Shown: positions 32,619 to 43,408, counted from the stretch's first letter. The stretch is 64,000 nt of DNA from Streptococcus sp. Marseille-Q0941 (GCF_943736975.1 NZ_CALSFO010000005.1:62001-126000); one strand, 5' to 3'. The notes: generated by a model from the letters alone, not told the origin. Made by a program: numbers and translations.

Positions 32619-33917
32619 TTAGTCACCCAAACCGATGCGTTCGAAGATCTCATCCACACGTTTGGTGTAGTAGGTTGGGTTGAAGATTTCGTCGATTTCT
32701 TCTTGAGTGAGGCGTGATGTCACCTCTGGATCTGCTTCAAGAAGTGGTTTGAAGTCGACTTGGTTATCCCATGATTGGGCTGTCTTCGGTTGAACAAGGT
32801 CGTAAGCTTGTTCACGCGTCATACCTTTCTCAATCAAAGTCAACATGGCACGTTGGCTAAATATAAGACCGAAGGTTGAGTTCATGTTACGGATCATGTT
32901 TTCAGGGAAGACCGTCAAGTTCTTGACGATATTTCCAAAACGGTTAAGCATGTAGTCAATCAAAATGGTCGTATCTGGTGTGATGATGCGCTCAGCTGAT
33001 GAGTGAGAGATGTCACGTTCGTGCCAGAGAGCCACGTTCTCATAAGCCGTAATCATGTGACCACGGATGACACGCGCAAGACCTGTCATGTTCTCAGAAC
33101 CGATAGGGTTGCGTTTGTGAGGCATTGCCGAAGAACCCTTTTGCCCCTTAGCAAAGAACTCTTCCACTTCACGTTGCTCAGACTTTTGCAGACCACGGAT
33201 CTCCGTTGCCATACGCTCGATAGAAGTTGCGATGCTAGCAAGAACTGCGAAGTACTCAGCGTGGAGGTCACGAGGAAGGACTTGTGTAGAGATTTCTTGA
33301 GCACGGATACCAAGCTTGTCGCAGACGTATTTTTCAACGAATGGGGGGATGTTGGCAAAGTTCCCAACCGCACCAGAAATCTTACCAGCTTCCACACCAG
33401 CAGCCGCATGCTCGAAACGCTCGATGTTGCGCTTCATTTCGCTGTACCAAGTGGCCAATTTAAGTCCAAATGTTGTCAGCTCAGCGTGCACACCGTGGGT
33501 ACGACCCATCATGATGGTAAACTTGTGCTCCTTAGCCTTATCAGCGATGATGTTGGTGAAATTTTCAAGGTCACGACGGATGATGTCATTGGCCTGCTTG
33601 TAGAGGTAACCGTAGGCTGTGTCCACCACATCAGTAGACGTCAAGCCATAGTGAACCCACTTGCGCTCTTCACCAAGCGTCTCAGAAACCGCACGTGTGA
33701 AGGCAACCACATCGTGACGAGTCTCTTGCTCGATTTCCAAAATACGGTCGATGTCAAAGTCAGCCTTCTCACGAATCAAAGCCACATCTTCCTTAGGGAT
33801 TTCCCCCAACTCAGCCCATGCCTCGTCAGCCAAGATTTCCACCTCAAGCCAAGCACGGTATTTATTTTCTTCACTCCAAATGTTCGCCATCTCAGGACGA
33901 GAGTAACGGTTGATCAT
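32619..33917 (-). CDS. purB: Adenylosuccinate lyase
   Basis: Cleaves SAICAR to AICAR and adenylosuccinate to AMP, each with release of fumarate. The 432 residues and the fumarase-family signature [15 protein letters not shown] (about residue 262) are typical; the catalytic His is in [14 protein letters not shown] region. Its RBS (AAGGAG) and start lie inside the 3' end of the upstream membrane-protein gene, overlapping it by 26 bases. Last gene of the purE-purK-orf-purB operon. Confidence 0.97.
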   Translation of the reverse strand: MINRYSRPEMANIWSEENKYRAWLEVEILADEAWAELGEIPKEDVALIREKADFDIDRILEIEQETRHDVVAFTRAVSETLGEERKWVHYGLTSTDVVDTAYGYLYKQANDIIRRDLENFTNIIADKAKEHKFTIMMGRTHGVHAELTTFGLKLATWYSEMKRNIERFEHAAAGVEAGKISGAVGNFANIPPFVEKYVCDKLGIRAQEISTQVLPRDLHAEYFAVLASIATSIERMATEIRGLQKSEQREVEEFFAKGQKGSSAMPHKRNPIGSENMTGLARVIRGHMITAYENVALWHERDISHSSAERIITPDTTILIDYMLNRFGNIVKNLTVFPENMIRNMNSTFGLIFSQRAMLTLIEKGMTREQAYDLVQPKTAQSWDNQVDFKPLLEADPEVTSRLTQEEIDEIFNPTYYTKRVDEIFERIGLGD

Positions 33918-35223
33918 TGTTTTGCTCCTTAATAATTATTTTTTGTATAATCTCAGCATTCTTCGTATCCTCTAATTCCACATAGGCTTGTCTCAACATC
34001 TCTAAATCTTGAATGTCTAGGTATATAAATACCCTCCGAAAAGCATCAATTGATTCTTTATATTTATCAGAACGAAATGATATAATAGCATATTCTATAT
34101 ATATTTGAGGTATTACAATCTCCTGATCAGGAATTTCTACTATCTCTTTTACTTTTTTATATAGAGCATCCATATCATTCAGCCACGATTCATCAAATTC
34201 CATAAAGTATTTATAAGATTCTACTATATGCTTGTAACTCTTAAAATCTCTCTTAGAATATACATTATATACTTCCAAAAATTCTTCTTCTAATTTTAGT
34301 CTACTTCGTATAATTAACTGTCTTACAATTTCTTCTTCCCCTAATTCGACTTTTTCAATGTATTGCACTGGAATCAAATTAGATATTAACTGAGAGTTTT
34401 TTATATCATCATGATCATTATAATAAAGTATACTTTTAGAAACAATAAGATCCTTCGCCTCCTTTGATAGAGAAATAATTCTATCCAGAGCGAAAAAAAT
34501 ATTAAATAACAAAAGAGGTATCTTTAAGACATCAGACTCTGTTTTAAAATTTGCAATTACCAATGCAATAAAGAAAATTAGATAAACAATAGATTTTTTG
34601 AAGAGTTGTACTTCGCTACTAGAACTACCTTGATACATCCACATTATTAATGTCAAAGCCCCAAATAATGCTCCACCTAACAAGTCATTTAAAGGAATAA
34701 TATGCTGGATTGCGTAGGAATAAAATACAGAACCAATTAATATAGCTATCATCGCAACAAATTGATATCTCTTTTTTTTTATCTGTTTTTTATTATATAA
34801 GTTTATTATTTCTTCAAGATAATTCAAATTTTGTATTATTCTATAATAACCTAATCCCCCAATAGGATAAAAGAATTGCATAGGTATAAAAAGACCTATT
34901 AATAAAAGTGCAAAAAATTTCAATTTATAAAACAATATAAGGAAAATTGATAGTACTACTAAAACAATTAACTTTATAATAAAAATATGTTTTGATTTGT
35001 AAAAAATATAGAAAGCTATTGTTATTAATATAATCAGTAATATCAGTGGAACAATATACCCTAAAGCATCATCAATTGTCCCAACAATATATATCAATGA
35101 CGTTCCGGATAAAAAAGTAGCTACAATAAATAAAATTGAAAGGATGTCTCGCTGTCTATTGTCTTTGGAAGCTTGACTTATTATCGGTAGTACATATGTA
35201 TTTATAAATTTTAGATTATTCAC
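33892..35223 (-). CDS. Membrane protein with TPR-like C-terminus inside the pur operon
   Basis: Unrecognised protein of 443 residues from GTG 35223. That start has GGGGAGGA at the right distance and overlaps the purK stop by eight bases; the longer frame to 35265 lies inside purK and lacks an RBS. The first 275 or so residues hold about eight hydrophobic segments; the rest is charged and helical, with a TPR-like unit near the end ([21 protein letters not shown]). Base composition is much more AT-rich than purK and purB. It overlaps purB by 26 bases. A hypothetical gene at the same place is known in pneumococci, so it is not a recent insertion. Function unknown; co-expression with purine synthesis is what the sequence shows. 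Confidence 0.85.
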   Translation of the reverse strand: MNNLKFINTYVLPIISQASKDNRQRDILSILFIVATFLSGTSLIYIVGTIDDALGYIVPLILLIILITIAFYIFYKSKHIFIIKLIVLVVLSIFLILFYKLKFFALLLIGLFIPMQFFYPIGGLGYYRIIQNLNYLEEIINLYNKKQIKKKRYQFVAMIAILIGSVFYSYAIQHIIPLNDLLGGALFGALTLIMWMYQGSSSSEVQLFKKSIVYLIFFIALVIANFKTESDVLKIPLLLFNIFFALDRIISLSKEAKDLIVSKSILYYNDHDDIKNSQLISNLIPVQYIEKVELGEEEIVRQLIIRSRLKLEEEFLEVYNVYSKRDFKSYKHIVESYKYFMEFDESWLNDMDALYKKVKEIVEIPDQEIVIPQIYIEYAIISFRSDKYKESIDAFRRVFIYLDIQDLEMLRQAYVELEDTKNAEIIQKIIIKEQNNDQPLLSS

Positions 35224-36307
35224 GAATCCTCCCCAAAAACTCCTCCACCTCATCCGGAACATCACTAAACAAAGTCACGTGTCCCATTTTGCGGTTGTGC
35301 TTCGCTTCTATTTTACCATACATGTGAAGGTGGGCGCTTGGATTTTCTGCGACATATTTTTCAGCAGTCTCGACGTGTTGGCCGAGAACATTGAGCATAA
35401 CAGCCGGCGCATGCAGTTTGATAGCTGGCAATGGTGCTCCCAGAACACCAAGAATATGGGTGTCAAACTGGGAAAAGTCGCAGGCTTCGATAGAATAGTG
35501 CCCAGAATTGTGTGGGCGTGGGGCAATCTCATTGACAATGATGTCATCAGCCGTCGCAAACATTTCCACGCAGAGAGTTCCAGAGAGGCTCAGTTGTTCA
35601 GCGATTCGCACTGCCATGGCTTTGGCTTTATTTGCTAGACTTTCTGAAATGCGAGCTGGTACGATAGTTTTAGAGAGGATGTTGTTACGGTGGATATTTT
35701 CCTGAACTGGAAAAACCGTCACATCCTTGCCATTTCCTGACACAATGACAGAAATTTCAAGATCAAAGCTGACGAATTCTTCCAAGACACAGTCTGCTGA
35801 ATCAGCCAGTGCATAGGCTTCTTCCAAATCTGCTGCCGAGCGAATGACTTTCTGACCATGGCCATCATAGCCACCAGTCGCAGTCTTGAGGACATAGTTT
35901 TTCGACAGGTCGATATCTACCAAGTCTTGGCTTTTGGTCACAACCTTGTAAGGTGCCACCGTTACTTGAGCCTTATTTGAGAGAAAGTCCTTTTCAAAGA
36001 TGCGATTTTGGGAAATGCGGAGCAGGTCGGTCCCTTGAGGGAGCTGTCCATCCTTAATGACAGCATCCAAACCGTCAGCATCGACATTCTCAAATTCATA
36101 GGTGAGGACATCGCAACGCTCAGCCAACTGACGAAGGGCATCCACATCGTCGTAAGGCGCCACGATGATTTCCGCCACACGAGAAGCTGGACAATCCGCC
36201 GCAGGATCTAGCGCGATAACTTTGTGCCCCATGTAGATAGCAGAAATGGCCATCATCTGACCAAGCTGACCGCCACCGATAATTCCGATTGTTTTAGATG
36301 AGCTCAT
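35216..36307 (-). CDS. purK: N5-carboxyaminoimidazole ribonucleotide synthase
   Basis: ATP-grasp enzyme (363 residues from MSSSKTIGI) that makes N5-CAIR from AIR, bicarbonate and ATP. The N-terminal nucleotide-binding loop reads [13 protein letters not shown]; the ATP-grasp centre includes [14 protein letters not shown] and [19 protein letters not shown] 36307 with GAGGAG is chosen over 36346; it overlaps purE by 14 bases. Works directly with PurE. Confidence 0.95.
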   Translation of the reverse strand: MSSSKTIGIIGGGQLGQMMAISAIYMGHKVIALDPAADCPASRVAEIIVAPYDDVDALRQLAERCDVLTYEFENVDADGLDAVIKDGQLPQGTDLLRISQNRIFEKDFLSNKAQVTVAPYKVVTKSQDLVDIDLSKNYVLKTATGGYDGHGQKVIRSAADLEEAYALADSADCVLEEFVSFDLEISVIVSGNGKDVTVFPVQENIHRNNILSKTIVPARISESLANKAKAMAVRIAEQLSLSGTLCVEMFATADDIIVNEIAPRPHNSGHYSIEACDFSQFDTHILGVLGAPLPAIKLHAPAVMLNVLGQHVETAEKYVAENPSAHLHMYGKIEAKHNRKMGHVTLFSDVPDEVEEFLGRIRE

Positions 36308-36785
36308 TGCTAGACTCCTCTGCGATTTTTCCTTGTTCTTCTGCAAAATCTGCCAAAGCTGTCGCGATAGCCTGATCCTCTACTGACAGGAGACGGAGGG
36401 CAAAGAGGGCTGCGTTGGTCGCCCCTGCCTCACCGATAGCCATTGTCGCAACAGGCACACCGCCCGGCATCTGTACGATAGAGTAGAGTGAGTCCACACC
36501 ACTAAGAACACGTGATTTGACTGGTACACCAATGACTGGAAGGGTTGTTTTGGCTGCTACCATACCTGGCAAATGGGCTGCGCCTCCAGCGCCTGCGATG
36601 ATGACCTTAATCCCACGGCTACGTGCTTCCTCGGCATGTTTGAACATGAGATCAGGTGTACGGTGGGCAGAAACAACTTTCTTTTCGTAGGCCACGCCGA
36701 AGCGGTCTAGGACTTCTGCTGTTTTTTGCATGGTTTCCCAGTCGGATTTTGAGCCCATGATGATGGAAATTACTGGTTTAATCAT
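36294..36785 (-). CDS. purE: N5-carboxyaminoimidazole ribonucleotide mutase
   Basis: Moves the carboxyl group of N5-CAIR to give CAIR. From ATG 36785 ([18 protein letters not shown]) it has 163 residues, the usual size of class I PurE; AAAAGG precedes this start. Conserved SxxHRTP is visible as [10 protein letters not shown] and [13 protein letters not shown]. First gene of purE-purK-orf-purB, preceded by a 157-base structured leader. Confidence 0.96.
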   Translation of the reverse strand: MIKPVISIIMGSKSDWETMQKTAEVLDRFGVAYEKKVVSAHRTPDLMFKHAEEARSRGIKVIIAGAGGAAHLPGMVAAKTTLPVIGVPVKSRVLSGVDSLYSIVQMPGGVPVATMAIGEAGATNAALFALRLLSVEDQAIATALADFAEEQGKIAEESSNELI

Positions 36786-36943
36786 AATTTTTCCTTTTCT
36801 TCCTTTCAACAATCACCTTAGGTTGTGAGGGACGGCAGCAGCCACCAAAGGTGTCTCATGCCTAAATCGGAAGCCCAAGGTCTTCCGATTTCCCCGAACG
36901 ATTGGCTTACAATCCAATCGTTCTTTCACAACGGCGGTGATTG
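36786..36943 (-). ncRNA. Structured 5' leader RNA of the purE operon (candidate cis-regulatory RNA)
   Basis: From the predicted start site (about 36941) to the purE ATG. The minus-strand RNA has a closing stem CAATCACC/GGTGATTG (36936-36943 with 36810-36817), continued by TTGTGA/TCACAA (36926-36931 with 36823-36828). Inside are three hairpins: a perfect 10-bp stem (36914-36923 with 36896-36905), a perfect 10-bp stem (36882-36891 with 36864-36873), and a two-part hairpin GGCA/TGCC (36859-36862, 36834-36837) plus CACC/GGTG (36843-36853). No T-run terminator is seen; the RBS follows in an unpaired purine-rich stretch. It does not match the purine, PRPP or tetrahydrofolate riboswitches as I remember them. 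Confidence 0.6.
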
Positions 36944-36947
36944 CTCT

Positions 36948-36976
36948 ATATTAGCTCGCTAATGCTCGCAAGTCAA
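36948..36976 (-). promoter_or_regulatory. purE operon promoter
   Basis: Minus-strand TTGACT (36971-36976), 17 bases, TAATAT (36948-36953). The start site should fall at about 36941, at the first bases of the leader's closing stem. Further upstream, to purD, is a GCGAC-ttc-GTCGC hairpin (36996-37008). Confidence 0.75.
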
Positions 36977-37023
36977 ACGACCATTATCGTATCTGGCGAC
37001 TTCGTCGCGTTATTCTTATATCT

Positions 37024-38286
37024 TTACTTAATTGCCTTGCTTCCGATATCTGTTCGGTAGAAGAGCCCTTCTGTTTTTTGTTGGGCGAGTTCTTGGTAGA
37101 TGGTTTCTTGGGCTTCTTTGACGGTATCTGCTGTGGTGACGAGCATATAGACACGGCCACCGTTTGAGAGCAGCGCTCTGCTATTTTCCGCAAACTTAGC
37201 TCCAGCATAGTAGGTGATAATGTCGCCTTCGGTCTTGGATGGAAGCTTAACACCTTTTTCATAGTCTAGCGGGTAGCCCTGGGATGCGACAACCACACCC
37301 AGAGTCACACCCTTGTCCGTCCACGTGATGTTCGGATCCTTGCCATCAAGAATATCCGTGATATTTTGCGCAAAGTCAGATGTCAAGCGAGGCAGGATAA
37401 TCTGTGTTTCGGGATCACCAAAACGAGCGTTGAACTCTATAACCTTCGGACCGTCAGCAGTCAAAATAAGTCCCGCGTAGAGGACACCAAGATACGGACG
37501 ACCTTCTTTGATCATCCCTTCAAGAACTGGCTTGACAATAGTCTCAACCGCTGTGTCAACCACGCTCTGTGGCAAGTGAGGAACTGGCGCATAGGCACCC
37601 ATCCCGCCAGTGTTAGGGCCCTTGTCGCCATCGTAAGCACGTTTGTGGTCCTGAGCCGTTGGCATGATGTAGAACTTGTCCCCATTGACAAAGGCAAAGA
37701 GAGAGAACTCTTCTCCGTCAAGAAATTCCTCGATGACCACACGCGCACCTGAATCTCCGAATTTATTGTCTAAGAGCATCTCATGAGCGGCTTCTACTGC
37801 TTGCTCGACTGTCTCGGCAACGACGACACCTTTCCCAAGTGCCAATCCATCTGCCTTGACGACGATAGGAGCGCCTTTCTCCTCGATATAAGCCTTGGCC
37901 TCCTCGAAATCTGAAAATGTGCCATAGGCTGCTGTCGGAACTTCATATTTGACCATGATTTCCTTAGCAAAATCCTTGGACCACTCCAGCTCCGCTGCCA
38001 ATCTTGTTGGACCAAAGGCTTTGAGACCAGCTTGGTTAAAATCATCCACAATTCCAGCAGCAAGGGCATCATCTGGCCCGATGAAGGTCCAAGCAATATC
38101 GTTGGCCTTTGCAAACTCAATTAACTTAGAATGTTCGGAAATAGAGATATTTACCAATTCCAAACCATCCAGAGTCATTCCGTCATTTCCAGGAGCTACA
38201 AAAACTTTTTCAACGTCTTTTGACTCAAGTAACTTCTTAGCAATCGCATGTTCACGACCACCCGAACCGACAACTAACAGCTTCAT
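37024..38286 (-). CDS. purD: Phosphoribosylamine--glycine ligase
   Basis: ATP-grasp GAR synthetase (420 residues): joins phosphoribosylamine and glycine. N-terminal LLVVGSGGREHAIA, the ATP-grasp loop KADGLALGKGVV and VLYAGLILTADGPKVIEFNARFGDPE are typical. ATG 38286 has a GAGG RBS. It has its own extended -10 promoter with a candidate PurBox, separated from purH by a terminator, and is followed by the purE promoter region. Confidence 0.97.
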   Translation of the reverse strand: MKLLVVGSGGREHAIAKKLLESKDVEKVFVAPGNDGMTLDGLELVNISISEHSKLIEFAKANDIAWTFIGPDDALAAGIVDDFNQAGLKAFGPTRLAAELEWSKDFAKEIMVKYEVPTAAYGTFSDFEEAKAYIEEKGAPIVVKADGLALGKGVVVAETVEQAVEAAHEMLLDNKFGDSGARVVIEEFLDGEEFSLFAFVNGDKFYIMPTAQDHKRAYDGDKGPNTGGMGAYAPVPHLPQSVVDTAVETIVKPVLEGMIKEGRPYLGVLYAGLILTADGPKVIEFNARFGDPETQIILPRLTSDFAQNITDILDGKDPNITWTDKGVTLGVVVASQGYPLDYEKGVKLPSKTEGDIITYYAGAKFAENSRALLSNGGRVYMLVTTADTVKEAQETIYQELAQQKTEGLFYRTDIGSKAIK

Positions 38287-38318
38287 CTTATAACCTCTTT
38301 TGCGAATTATTTAATAAT

Positions 38319-38327
38319 ATTATATCA
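38319..38327 (-). promoter_or_regulatory. Extended -10 promoter of purD
   Basis: TGATATAAT on the minus strand, about 33 bases ahead of the purD ATG, with no good -35; a CGAAC motif takes its place. Confidence 0.65.
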
Positions 38328-38342
38328 CAAACGTTCGTTTTA
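38328..38342 (-). promoter_or_regulatory. Candidate PurBox upstream of purD
   Basis: Minus-strand TTAAAACGAACGTTT has the CGAAC core with A/T flanks of the PurR PurBox (AWWWCCGAACWWT) but has A in place of the first core C. It sits where the -35 would be. Confidence 0.4.
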
Positions 38343-38368
38343 ATCTTGTTTCATTTAGTATTTTAAGC

Positions 38369-38401
38369 CAAAAAAGGAAAGAAACTGTTTTCTTCCCTTT
38401 T
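38369..38401 (-). terminator. Terminator after purH
   Basis: AAAAGGGAAGAAA and TTTCTTTCCTTTT pair around a short loop, ending in a run of six T on the minus strand. Confidence 0.7.
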
Positions 38402-38407
38402 GTCTTC

Positions 38408-39955
38408 TTAATGTCTAAAATGTCTCACACCTGTAAAGACCATAGTCAAGCCGTACTTGTCAGCGGCTTCGATAGACTCTTGATCACGCACAGACCCACC
38501 TGGTTGGATGATGGCCTTGATTCCTGCTTTGGCGATTTCTTCCACATTATCCGCAAATGGGAAGAAGGCATCGGAAGCAAGCACAGCGCCTTCAAGGCGG
38601 TCTTTGGCTTGTTCAATAGCGATGCGAACAGAAGCCACTCGGTTGGTTTGACCTGGCCCAACGCCAAGTGTCATGTGGTCGTTAGTTATGATGATTCCAT
38701 TTGATTTGACGTACTTGATAGCCTTCCAAGCGAATTCAAGAGCAGTCGCTTCTGTCTCGGTTGGCTGGCGTTTAGTCACCACTTGCCAGTCAGCTGGGCT
38801 TTCCTTGACCACGTCTTGGTTTTGCACGAGGAGTCCACCTACCACGCCTGTGTATTCTGCTTCCACTTCGCTTGCCTCTTGAGCGTCAAATGGCAAGGCA
38901 AGGATACGCAAGTTTTTCTTTTTATTGGTCAAAATGGCTAGCGCTTCATCCGTATAGCTCGGTGCGATAATGATCTCGAGGAAAACGCCGTGCATCTTCT
39001 CAGCAGTCGCAACATCCACCTCACGGTTGAGAACGACGATTCCACCGAAAATTGAGACTGGGTCAGATTCATAAGCATAGTCCCAAGCTGTTTCAATGTC
39101 GTCAGCTTGACCGATACCACATGGATTCATATGTTTGAGAGCCACAACGGTTGGACGGTCTTTGAAATCACGAATAATACGAATGGCCGCATCGGCGTCA
39201 CGGATATTATTGAAGGACAATTCCTTGCCATTTAGCTGTTTCGCTGAAGCAATAGAGTAGTCTGTAGGCAAAGTTTTTTGGTAGAAGTCTGCATCCTGTT
39301 GAGGATTTTCTCCGTAACGCATGGATTGTTTGAGGTCATAGGTCAAAGTGAGCTTTTCAGGCTTTACTTCACCCACTTGAGCTGTGAAGTACTCTGCAAT
39401 CAAGGCATCATAAGCAGCTGTGTGACGGAAAACCTTGGCTGCTAAACGTTGGCGAGTTTCATAAGTCGTTTCACCGTTTGCTGACAATTCGTCAAGAACA
39501 ACAGCATAATCCGCTGGGTCTACCACAACCGTCACGCTGGCGTGGTTTTTAGCCGCTGAACGAAGCATAGAAGGCCCACCGATATCGATATTTTCAACTG
39601 CGTCAGCATACGTCACATCTGGTTTGAGAATCGTTTCCTTGAATGGGTAAAGGTTGACTACAACAAGGTCAATCAATTCAATCTTATTGTCCTTAGCAGC
39701 CTCTAGATGGCTGCCAAGATCACGACGAGCAAGGAGCCCACCGTGAATATTTGGATGAAGGGTCTTGACACGACCGTCCATCATTTCTGGGAAACCCGTC
39801 ACATCATCAATTGCAATGGTCTCCACTCCAGCATTGTCAAGGGCAACTTTGGTACCACCTGTTGAGATAATGTCCCAACCGAGTTTTTTAAGTTCTTGGG
39901 CAAATTCAACAATGCCCGCTTTGTCTGAGACGCTGATTAAGGCGCGTTTAGTCAT
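38408..39955 (-). CDS. purH: Bifunctional AICAR transformylase / IMP cyclohydrolase
   Basis: Last two steps to IMP. From ATG 39955 ([12 protein letters not shown]) it has 515 residues; AAAGGA precedes this start. The N-terminal cyclohydrolase domain (about 1-195) shows [15 protein letters not shown] and [16 protein letters not shown]; the transformylase domain carries [11 protein letters not shown] and the C-terminal [12 protein letters not shown]. It lies 22 bases after the DUF262 gene and ends the purC-L-F-M-N-H transcript at a terminator. Confidence 0.97.
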   Translation of the reverse strand: MTKRALISVSDKAGIVEFAQELKKLGWDIISTGGTKVALDNAGVETIAIDDVTGFPEMMDGRVKTLHPNIHGGLLARRDLGSHLEAAKDNKIELIDLVVVNLYPFKETILKPDVTYADAVENIDIGGPSMLRSAAKNHASVTVVVDPADYAVVLDELSANGETTYETRQRLAAKVFRHTAAYDALIAEYFTAQVGEVKPEKLTLTYDLKQSMRYGENPQQDADFYQKTLPTDYSIASAKQLNGKELSFNNIRDADAAIRIIRDFKDRPTVVALKHMNPCGIGQADDIETAWDYAYESDPVSIFGGIVVLNREVDVATAEKMHGVFLEIIIAPSYTDEALAILTNKKKNLRILALPFDAQEASEVEAEYTGVVGGLLVQNQDVVKESPADWQVVTKRQPTETEATALEFAWKAIKYVKSNGIIITNDHMTLGVGPGQTNRVASVRIAIEQAKDRLEGAVLASDAFFPFADNVEEIAKAGIKAIIQPGGSVRDQESIEAADKYGLTMVFTGVRHFRH

Positions 39956-39977
39956 GTTTTTTCCTTTCATTCCTAGT

Positions 39978-41795
39978 TTATATATCTAAAAATTGTTGAC
40001 GAACTTCATCTGAATCAACTTTTTGAAACATTTTTAAAAAATTTATATAATTATCTGTAGATTCTGTGGGAATTTCAATTTTAAATCGTCTTGTTTCCAT
40101 ATGTTCTTCAGAAATCTTATTCAATCCCCAACTTGATAATAAATTTATAAGTTCATCAGCAATGCGAATATCTCTTTCACGAATTTCATCAAGTTTCCAA
40201 TCACTTTTATCCTTAGCTAAATCTTGTACCAATGTAATTGATGATTTTTGATAACTTTCTTTCTTCTTAGCAAAATATCCGTTACTAGCAATAATATTCA
40301 GTTTCTTCTCAAAAGGTATCTTATTACCAATATGTTCTATCAAATCCCTAACTTCTCTTTCGGAATTATCTGGAAAGAAACTATTTTGCCACTTTTGAGG
40401 TAAAATATGCTCTATTTCCCATTTTTCTGGCAATAATTCTTCTTGTTTTTGATAAGCCAGTACCTTTAGAAGCATCCGAACCGTATTTCGATGTGCATTC
40501 TTTACTTTTTCTTTGAATTCTTCTTCATCAACTAAAGAGAAATCAAATTTAGGTGTTTTAGATTGATAAACTGAGGCATTCAAATTTAAAATACTACGCT
40601 TAACTGCGTTTATTGTTGGAGTAACTACGTACCTTGCTGACAAAACTGCAAATAAATTTCTTAAAAAGTTCAAAAAATCTGACTCAAAATTTTCAGAGTT
40701 TTTGTAACGTAAATAATATATTACTACAGGATACTTCCAAAATTCATTCGGATAAGAGGATAGAGAATCCAGTACTTTAAGAATTTCTTTATTCTCTGAC
40801 CAATTCTCGCCTTCCACAACTATCCTATTATTAATAACTGTCCATAAACCTACTAGTAAACGAAGATTCGTCAATAAGTCACTTTGATATAATTTTTCAA
40901 ATTGATTCTGAGAATAGTATTTTCTAATACCTGGAGTTGTAGTATTCCTATCATTCTCTTTAGCTCTCAGATAAAACATATAGTAATAAAACAACTTTTG
41001 AATACTCTCATTTGCATTTGATGCGGATTCATCAATCAGTTTCCACTCCTCAATAAAATCCTTTTTCTGACTATTGTCTATATAGTTATATATCTTAGCC
41101 TTAAAAATATCTGCATCAGATAAAGCTAGTCCTCTATCATTTAGTGTAGAAAATATTGTCAGCGCAGTATCCTGTGAATCAGCAGTAATAGGAAGCAAAA
41201 TAGCCCTATTTAAAACATTTTGAATAAACCAGTAGAACAATTCTGGTTCTTTACTTGCATAATCTTCAATTAACTCCACAAATAACTTATAGTTTTCAGA
41301 ATAAGTGTCTTTTCTTCCTTTTTCTGTTTCTCCCGTAACTAATATATTTGTAAAAATATTATTTTCTTCTTCACCAACAACTCTTGAAACTATTAAAACT
41401 TTTTCAAAATCAACTTCTGCTGTAAGTTCATCTTGTTCCCACATTGCTGCTTCAATCTGTCGCATAAAATTCTTTGACTGAAGGGTTTCACTCATAGAAC
41501 TCAATTTAGAATATAGAGCTCTTAGAAGCAAAAATAAAGAAGTAATACGTTGCTGACCATCTATAATTTCTTGTTCGTTCTCATCATTCTCATATGCTAC
41601 AATAGTGCCTAAAAAGTATGTACTATCTTTTTCTTCACCACTGGTATACTCAACTAAGTCATCAAATAGAGTCTGAATCTGATCAGTTGTCCATGCATAT
41701 GGTCTCTGATATTCTGGAATAGCGAATTTCTTATTTTTTCCTGATCCAAGCAATTCCTTTACAGTCTGTTTATTAACCTCTATAGTTGTTGCCAT
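39978..41795 (-). CDS. DUF262-DUF1524 protein (GmrSD-like, putative anti-phage nuclease) inside the pur operon
   Basis: A 605-residue protein with an N-terminal DUF262 (ParB-like nucleotidase) domain: [10 protein letters not shown] (26-35), FLGTIV (61-66), IIDGQQRIT (77-85), and [14 protein letters not shown] (about 215-230). Near the C-terminus is the DUF1524 HNH nuclease motif [11 protein letters not shown] (459-469) followed by HIGN (about 490). This domain order is that of GmrSD/BrxU-type modification-dependent restriction enzymes, which cut phage DNA bearing modified cytosines. It begins two bases after the purN stop and ends 22 bases before purH, so it is read as part of the purine transcript. 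It is clearly more AT-rich than its neighbours. At this spot pneumococci carry a VanZ-like gene instead, as I recall. Target and activity are unproven. Confidence 0.85.
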   Translation of the reverse strand: MATTIEVNKQTVKELLGSGKNKKFAIPEYQRPYAWTTDQIQTLFDDLVEYTSGEEKDSTYFLGTIVAYENDENEQEIIDGQQRITSLFLLLRALYSKLSSMSETLQSKNFMRQIEAAMWEQDELTAEVDFEKVLIVSRVVGEEENNIFTNILVTGETEKGRKDTYSENYKLFVELIEDYASKEPELFYWFIQNVLNRAILLPITADSQDTALTIFSTLNDRGLALSDADIFKAKIYNYIDNSQKKDFIEEWKLIDESASNANESIQKLFYYYMFYLRAKENDRNTTTPGIRKYYSQNQFEKLYQSDLLTNLRLLVGLWTVINNRIVVEGENWSENKEILKVLDSLSSYPNEFWKYPVVIYYLRYKNSENFESDFLNFLRNLFAVLSARYVVTPTINAVKRSILNLNASVYQSKTPKFDFSLVDEEEFKEKVKNAHRNTVRMLLKVLAYQKQEELLPEKWEIEHILPQKWQNSFFPDNSEREVRDLIEHIGNKIPFEKKLNIIASNGYFAKKKESYQKSSITLVQDLAKDKSDWKLDEIRERDIRIADELINLLSSWGLNKISEEHMETRRFKIEIPTESTDNYINFLKMFQKVDSDEVRQQFLDI

Positions 41796-41797
41796 AT

Positions 41798-42352
41798 TTA
41801 ATACTTCCTCTCCACTCCCAAGCTATCCAGCACCTCTGGATACAACTTGTACTCCGCCTCATGAATGCGAGTTTCGAAAGTATCAAGAGTATCCCCTTCA
41901 AGGCGAGGCACACGGACTTGTTTGATGACCTTGCCAGTATCAACGCCCGAGTCCACCCAGTGAATGGTCACACCAGACTGCTCAACACCAACATTCCAAG
42001 CATCCTCAATACCATGAGTACCTGGAAATTCTGGCAGGTAAGCGGGGTGAATATTGATGATACGGCCTTCATAGGCTGCTAGCAAGGTTGGACCGACGAT
42101 TTTCATATAGCCTGCTAGACAAACCAAGTCGATTTGGTGCTCATCCAAAAGCTCGACGATGGTCCTTTCGTAATCTGCCTTACTCTCAAATTCCTTGAGC
42201 TCAAAAGCATAGGAAGGAACTCCAAGCTTTTCTGCACGTTCAAGAACGTAGGCATCCCGGTGATCTGAAAAGACAAATTCTACCGGAAATTGTTCTGCAA
42301 TCACCTGAAAGTTTGAGCCATTACCAGAGGCAAAAACCGCTATTTTTTTCAT
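41798..42352 (-). CDS. purN: Phosphoribosylglycinamide formyltransferase
   Basis: Transfers a formyl group from 10-formyl-tetrahydrofolate to GAR. The 184 residues match the family: N-terminal [13 protein letters not shown], catalytic Asn and His in [14 protein letters not shown], and the Asp in [10 protein letters not shown]. Start overlaps purM by four bases. Two bases separate its stop from the DUF262 gene. Confidence 0.96.
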   Translation of the reverse strand: MKKIAVFASGNGSNFQVIAEQFPVEFVFSDHRDAYVLERAEKLGVPSYAFELKEFESKADYERTIVELLDEHQIDLVCLAGYMKIVGPTLLAAYEGRIINIHPAYLPEFPGTHGIEDAWNVGVEQSGVTIHWVDSGVDTGKVIKQVRVPRLEGDTLDTFETRIHEAEYKLYPEVLDSLGVERKY

Positions 42353-43371
42353 TTGATGATGACACTTTCGTTTTCTTTCTTGACGATGCGACCAATTTCA
42401 TAGACTGGTTCATCCAGCAATTCTTTGACACGATCTACATTTTCAGGGTTAACTGCTAGCATAAGCCCCACACCCATATTGAAGATTTCAAACATTTCTT
42501 CGTGTTTGATCTGACCGTATTTTTCAAGGGCTTTGAAAATCGGAAGGACTGGAACCTTGCTTTCCTCAATCTCAGCAGCTAGGTCATCCGCAAACATACG
42601 AGGGATATTTTCGATAAATCCACCACCAGTGATGTGGGCAATTCCATTGACCAATTCTTCTTTGATGAGTGGTAAAACTGCTTTGACATAGATACGAGTT
42701 GGTTCCAAAAGGACGTCTTTGAGTTTCTTACCTTCCAATTCTGGCAAGATTTCTTCACCTGTGTAATCCGCAAAGACACGACGGACGAGCGAGTAACCAT
42801 TTGAGTGGATTCCACTTGAAGCAAGTCCGAGAAGGACGTCTCCCTCTGCTACTTTTGAACCGTCAATGATTTGAGATTTTTCTGCAACACCAACAGCAAA
42901 GCCAGCCAAGTCATAGTCGTCTTCGCCATACATACCAGGCATTTCAGCAGTTTCCCCACCGATGAGGGCTGCACCTGCTTGTACACAACCTTCAGCCACA
43001 CCAGCAACCACTTGTTCTAGCTTAGCTGGTTCATTTTTCCCAGTTGCGACATAGTCAAGGAAGTAAAGGGGCTCAGCACCTGCAGCGATGATATCGTTGA
43101 CACACATAGCCACACAGTCTTGACCTATGGTATCGTGTTTGTTGTATTTGATAGCAAGCATGAGCTTGGTTCCAACACCGTCAGTTCCTGAGATCAAAAC
43201 AGGCTCTTTAACACCCGTTTTTGAAAGGTCAAACATGCCACCAAAGCCTCCAAGAGCTCCCATGACACCTGCACGCTCGGTACGAGCGACGTGTTTTTTG
43301 ATCCGTTCAACAACTTCATAACCCGCTTCAACATCCACACCCGATTGAGCGTATGCATTCTTATTTGTCAT
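42349..43371 (-). CDS. purM: Phosphoribosylformylglycinamidine cyclo-ligase
   Basis: AIR synthetase (340 residues), closing the imidazole ring with ATP. N-terminal [19 protein letters not shown] and the metal/nucleotide region [14 protein letters not shown] are conserved. It follows purF by 37 bases and overlaps purN by four. Confidence 0.97.
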   Translation of the reverse strand: MTNKNAYAQSGVDVEAGYEVVERIKKHVARTERAGVMGALGGFGGMFDLSKTGVKEPVLISGTDGVGTKLMLAIKYNKHDTIGQDCVAMCVNDIIAAGAEPLYFLDYVATGKNEPAKLEQVVAGVAEGCVQAGAALIGGETAEMPGMYGEDDYDLAGFAVGVAEKSQIIDGSKVAEGDVLLGLASSGIHSNGYSLVRRVFADYTGEEILPELEGKKLKDVLLEPTRIYVKAVLPLIKEELVNGIAHITGGGFIENIPRMFADDLAAEIEESKVPVLPIFKALEKYGQIKHEEMFEIFNMGVGLMLAVNPENVDRVKELLDEPVYEIGRIVKKENESVIIK

Positions 43372-43408
43372 TTGTTTTATTCCTTTTCCTTTCCTTCAAT
43401 GGGAATTT

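Noticed and set aside
33003..33932. 309-codon plus-strand ORF
   Set aside because: Antisense shadow of purB, which has full conserved motifs; no RBS or promoter for the plus-strand frame.
36786..36943. purE leader as a classic purine (G-box) riboswitch
   Set aside because: The conserved purine-riboswitch junction and loop words are absent and there is no terminator; kept instead as an unassigned structured leader.
39978..41795. Homing endonuclease or group II intron protein
   Set aside because: The N-terminal DUF262 motifs with the C-terminal DUF1524 HNH fit GmrSD-like proteins; there are no intron boundaries, and purN and purH are intact.
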